Below, piece after piece: positions 62,232 through 64,000 of a stretch of 64,000 nucleotides of DNA. The position numbers were made by a program, and so were the translations under genes. This DNA comes from JBLIRR01 sp049472395 (GTDB lineage: Bacteria > SZUA-182 > DTGQ01 > JBLIRR01). The notes under the pieces were generated by a model. That model saw nothing but the letters and a program-made list of their open reading frames with translations, had not been told where the DNA came from and searched no databases. Every line of letters begins with the position of its first letter. Position 1 is the first letter of the stretch. The stretch spans positions 1 to 64,000 of the forward strand of contig JBLIRR010000007.1 in the NCBI GenBank assembly GCA_049472395.1, read 5' to 3'.

Positions 62232-64000
62232 TTATAAAAGATTCTTCGTAAGGATCATTTTTAAATTATGATACGCTTCCTTATAGTCCGGCTTTATTTG
62301 CAGGGCCTTTTGGAAATGGGCTATGGCCTTTTTAGTGTTCCCTTGCCTCGCCAGTACAGTGCCCATATTAAAATGTGAAAGGGCGTTGCACGGATCAATA
62401 CGCAGTGCCTCAGAATAATGTTCTATCGCCTCTGAGGTCTTTCCTTGCAGCAGCAGGGCATTACCAAGATTATTATGCGCCAGGACAAAATCAGGGCGAA
62501 GACGAAGCGCCTCGAAATAATGTTCTGTCGCTTCAGCTATCCTTCCTTGTTCCTTCAATGCTATCCCTAAATTATAGTGAGAGAAAACATGATCGGGCTC
62601 AATCTCAAGGGCCTTATTATAGTGTTTTATTGCCTCTGAAATCTGCCCTTGCATTCTCAACGCACTTCCCAAATTACTGTGCGCCAAGGCAAAATCAGGG
62701 TGTATGCGAAGTGCCTCGGAATAATGCTCTATGGCTTTTTCTAAATTTCCCTGATCTGCCAATGCAACACCAAGGTTATGGTGCGCCAAGTAATTGTGAG
62801 TGGTGCTCTCAATGGCATGTTGAAAAAGGGTAATGCTGGTTGACCAATATCCCACTTGCTGATAGGTAATTATCATAAGAGCGATGAAAAGGATTGATGT
62901 AACTGCGGCTAGTGCTTTCTTCTTATAATGCCATGAGGAAAAAAGCGCAGGCACTCCCCAGGCAATAATAATAAATAAGCCAATAAGCGGTATATAGGTA
63001 TAGCGATCAGCCATTGCTTGTGATCCAACTTGCACGAGTCCAATAACAGGAACACACGTTCCAATGTACCACAACCATCCTATTAAAAAATAAGGATATT
63101 TACGCATGGTGAGAAGTGCACAGAGGGTAATAGAGAGAAGCACAATGCATGCCCCTGCGACCTTCCATGCCGGAAACATAAGGGGATACGGGTATAATAC
63201 CGCCAAATGATAAGGGAAAACCATTTTCCCCATATAAGTTATATAGGACACAAAGGCATTAGCGATCCTCATTGTAACCGGATATATACCCAAAGAGCGA
63301 ACCGCTCCCCCACTCTGCTGAACCCACAATGTGAGAATACTTGATGCACCCGCCAACATAAGCAAAGGTATTTTCTCACTCACGAGGGGATAAATAGAAG
63401 TGCGTTTAAGAGGCCAATAATCAAGGAGAAGCAACACAAATGGCAATGTAACCAGCATAGGTTTTGCCATAAGGCCAAGAATAAAACATAAAATCATGAA
63501 GAGATATGGTGTTATACGCTTATTTTCAATATACATTACATACATCCATATGGTCAGCATGAGAAAGAATGTGCTGAGGACATCTTTACGTTCTGCCACC
63601 CATGCCACAGATTCAACATGAAGGGGGTGCAATGCAAACAAGGCTGCAATAACACTGCATTGCCAAAAATCTTTTGTTATTTTAAGAAAGATAGAAAATA
63701 ATAATAAAGAATTAAAGATATGAATAAGCACGTTGGTAAGATGGTGCCTGCCTGAGTCTAATCCATAAAGCTGGCAGTCCGCCATGTGTGATAACCAAGT
63801 TGTTGGATGCCAATTTGCGGCGTGAGTAGTTCGAAAGGCCCAGACAATGTTTTTAAGAGTCAATCCTCTAGTAACGTGTTGATTCTCTGTAACGTAGGTA
63901 TTATCATCAAGGTTTATAAATTCATAATTTCTCACCTGCCAATAGACAGTGAGCACGGCTATAACGAGAATCAGACAGATTAGTATATGAGGACGAACAT
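62232..64000 (-). CDS. TMTC-like membrane protein with 5 TPRs (array copy 4, 5' cut by window)
   Basis: The frame remains open to the window edge (VRPHILICLILVIAVLTVYW precedes NYEFINLDD), so the start lies beyond 64000 and the GTG at 63956 is internal. The membrane domain has NYEFINLDDNTYVT with the acidic pair, ANWHPTTWLSHMADCQLYG, HPLHVESVAWVAERKDVL and KPMLVTLPFVLLLLDYWPL. Five TPRs follow (for example NLGVALADQGNLEKAIEHYS) and a partial sixth. It is the upstream member of the tandem array and ends 5 bp before copy 3. More copies may continue outside the window. Confidence 0.85.
   Translation of the reverse strand, partial: VRPHILICLILVIAVLTVYWQVRNYEFINLDDNTYVTENQHVTRGLTLKNIVWAFRTTHAANWHPTTWLSHMADCQLYGLDSGRHHLTNVLIHIFNSLLLFSIFLKITKDFWQCSVIAALFALHPLHVESVAWVAERKDVLSTFFLMLTIWMYVMYIENKRITPYLFMILCFILGLMAKPMLVTLPFVLLLLDYWPLKRTSIYPLVSEKIPLLMLAGASSILTLWVQQSGGAVRSLGIYPVTMRIANAFVSYITYMGKMVFPYHLAVLYPYPLMFPAWKVAGACIVLLSITLCALLTMRKYPYFLIGWLWYIGTCVPVIGLVQVGSQAMADRYTYIPLIGLFIIIAWGVPALFSSWHYKKKALAAVTSILFIALMIITYQQVGYWSTSITLFQHAIESTTHNYLAHHNLGVALADQGNLEKAIEHYSEALRIHPDFALAHSNLGSALRMQGQISEAIKHYNKALEIEPDHVFSHYNLGIALKEQGRIAEATEHYFEALRLRPDFVLAHNNLGNALLLQGKTSEAIEHYSEALRIDPCNALSHFNMGTVLARQGNTKKAIAHFQKALQIKPDYKEAYHNLKMILTKNLL

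Noticed and set aside
62375..62833. A 152-residue plus-strand frame with repeated segments
   Set aside because: The repetitiveness only mirrors the TPR codons on the other strand.
1..64000. CRISPR arrays, tRNA or rRNA genes, restriction or other defence systems
   Set aside because: I looked for regular short repeats, cloverleaf-like segments and defence-type proteins and saw none; every recognisable gene relates to glycans, surface proteins or one IS.

Overview
The window is an AT-rich (judged by eye) stretch of bacterial DNA given over almost entirely to making, modifying and exporting surface glycans. The Wzm/Wzt-type exporter and the GDP-heptose genes point to a diderm (Gram-negative) bacterium. 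The large cadherin-like secreted protein at the left edge, the decayed sulfatase, the many sulfotransferases and the tandem TMTC-like TPR membrane proteins would suit a planctomycete-type or other environmental lineage (for example Brocadiales or Omnitrophota). That placement is a guess: there is no rRNA or housekeeping marker here.

Layout. 1-989 is the 3' end of a cadherin/Ig-like surface protein. 1051-4363 (minus) holds a GT2 glycosyltransferase, a cobalamin-binding radical SAM protein and an MptE-like protein. 4567-8139 (plus) holds three glycan genes. 8144-13129 is a scarred region: a relic of an IS left end, a sulfatase pseudogene, a sulfotransferase bracketed by a short repeat, and a 2.3-kb IS with 19-bp terminal inverted repeats and a frameshifted transposase. 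13283-33524 (minus) is a run of about 20 closely spaced genes, probably one or a few operons: methyltransferases, glycosyltransferases including an alpha-1,2-fucosyltransferase, the HddA/HddC GDP-heptose pair, an RmlC-like epimerase, a GDP-fucose-synthase-like reductase, a split transketolase, a sulfotransferase and the Wzm/Wzt exporter. 33840-34475 is a methyltransferase pseudogene. 34870-41088 (plus) opens with a CMP-nonulosonate module (NeuA fused to a HAD phosphatase, then NeuB without its C-terminal SAF domain), followed by two sulfotransferases and an MBOAT/SGNH acyl-transfer pair. 41187-55991 is mixed: two sulfotransferases, a methyltransferase, YfhO- and GT-C-type membrane proteins, two PLP sugar enzymes, a flippase-like protein, a GtrB-like polyprenyl-phosphate glycosyltransferase, a WbqC protein, and a heptose-bisphosphatase/kinase fusion. 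56086-64000 (minus) is a tandem array of four TMTC-like membrane proteins with 4 to 8 TPRs each; the last runs off the window.

How the parts could work together. Transketolase can supply sedoheptulose-7-phosphate. HddA, a GmhB-like phosphatase and HddC could take it to a GDP-heptose, with GmhA not in the window. The RmlC-like and GDP-fucose-synthase-like proteins could then tailor it, as in Campylobacter modified heptoses. A second branch makes a CMP-activated nonulosonate, with gene content that fits Kdn. Glycosyltransferases assemble the chain; six unrelated-looking sulfotransferases, several methyltransferases and an acyl-transfer pair decorate it; and Wzm/Wzt with a C-terminal carbohydrate-binding domain exports it. 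The GT-C, GtrB, flippase and TMTC-like proteins suggest a separate lipid-linked or protein-O-glycosylation route. Gene remnants (sulfatase, TylF-type methyltransferase, second fucosyltransferase, another methyltransferase) show that the locus has been remodelled repeatedly.
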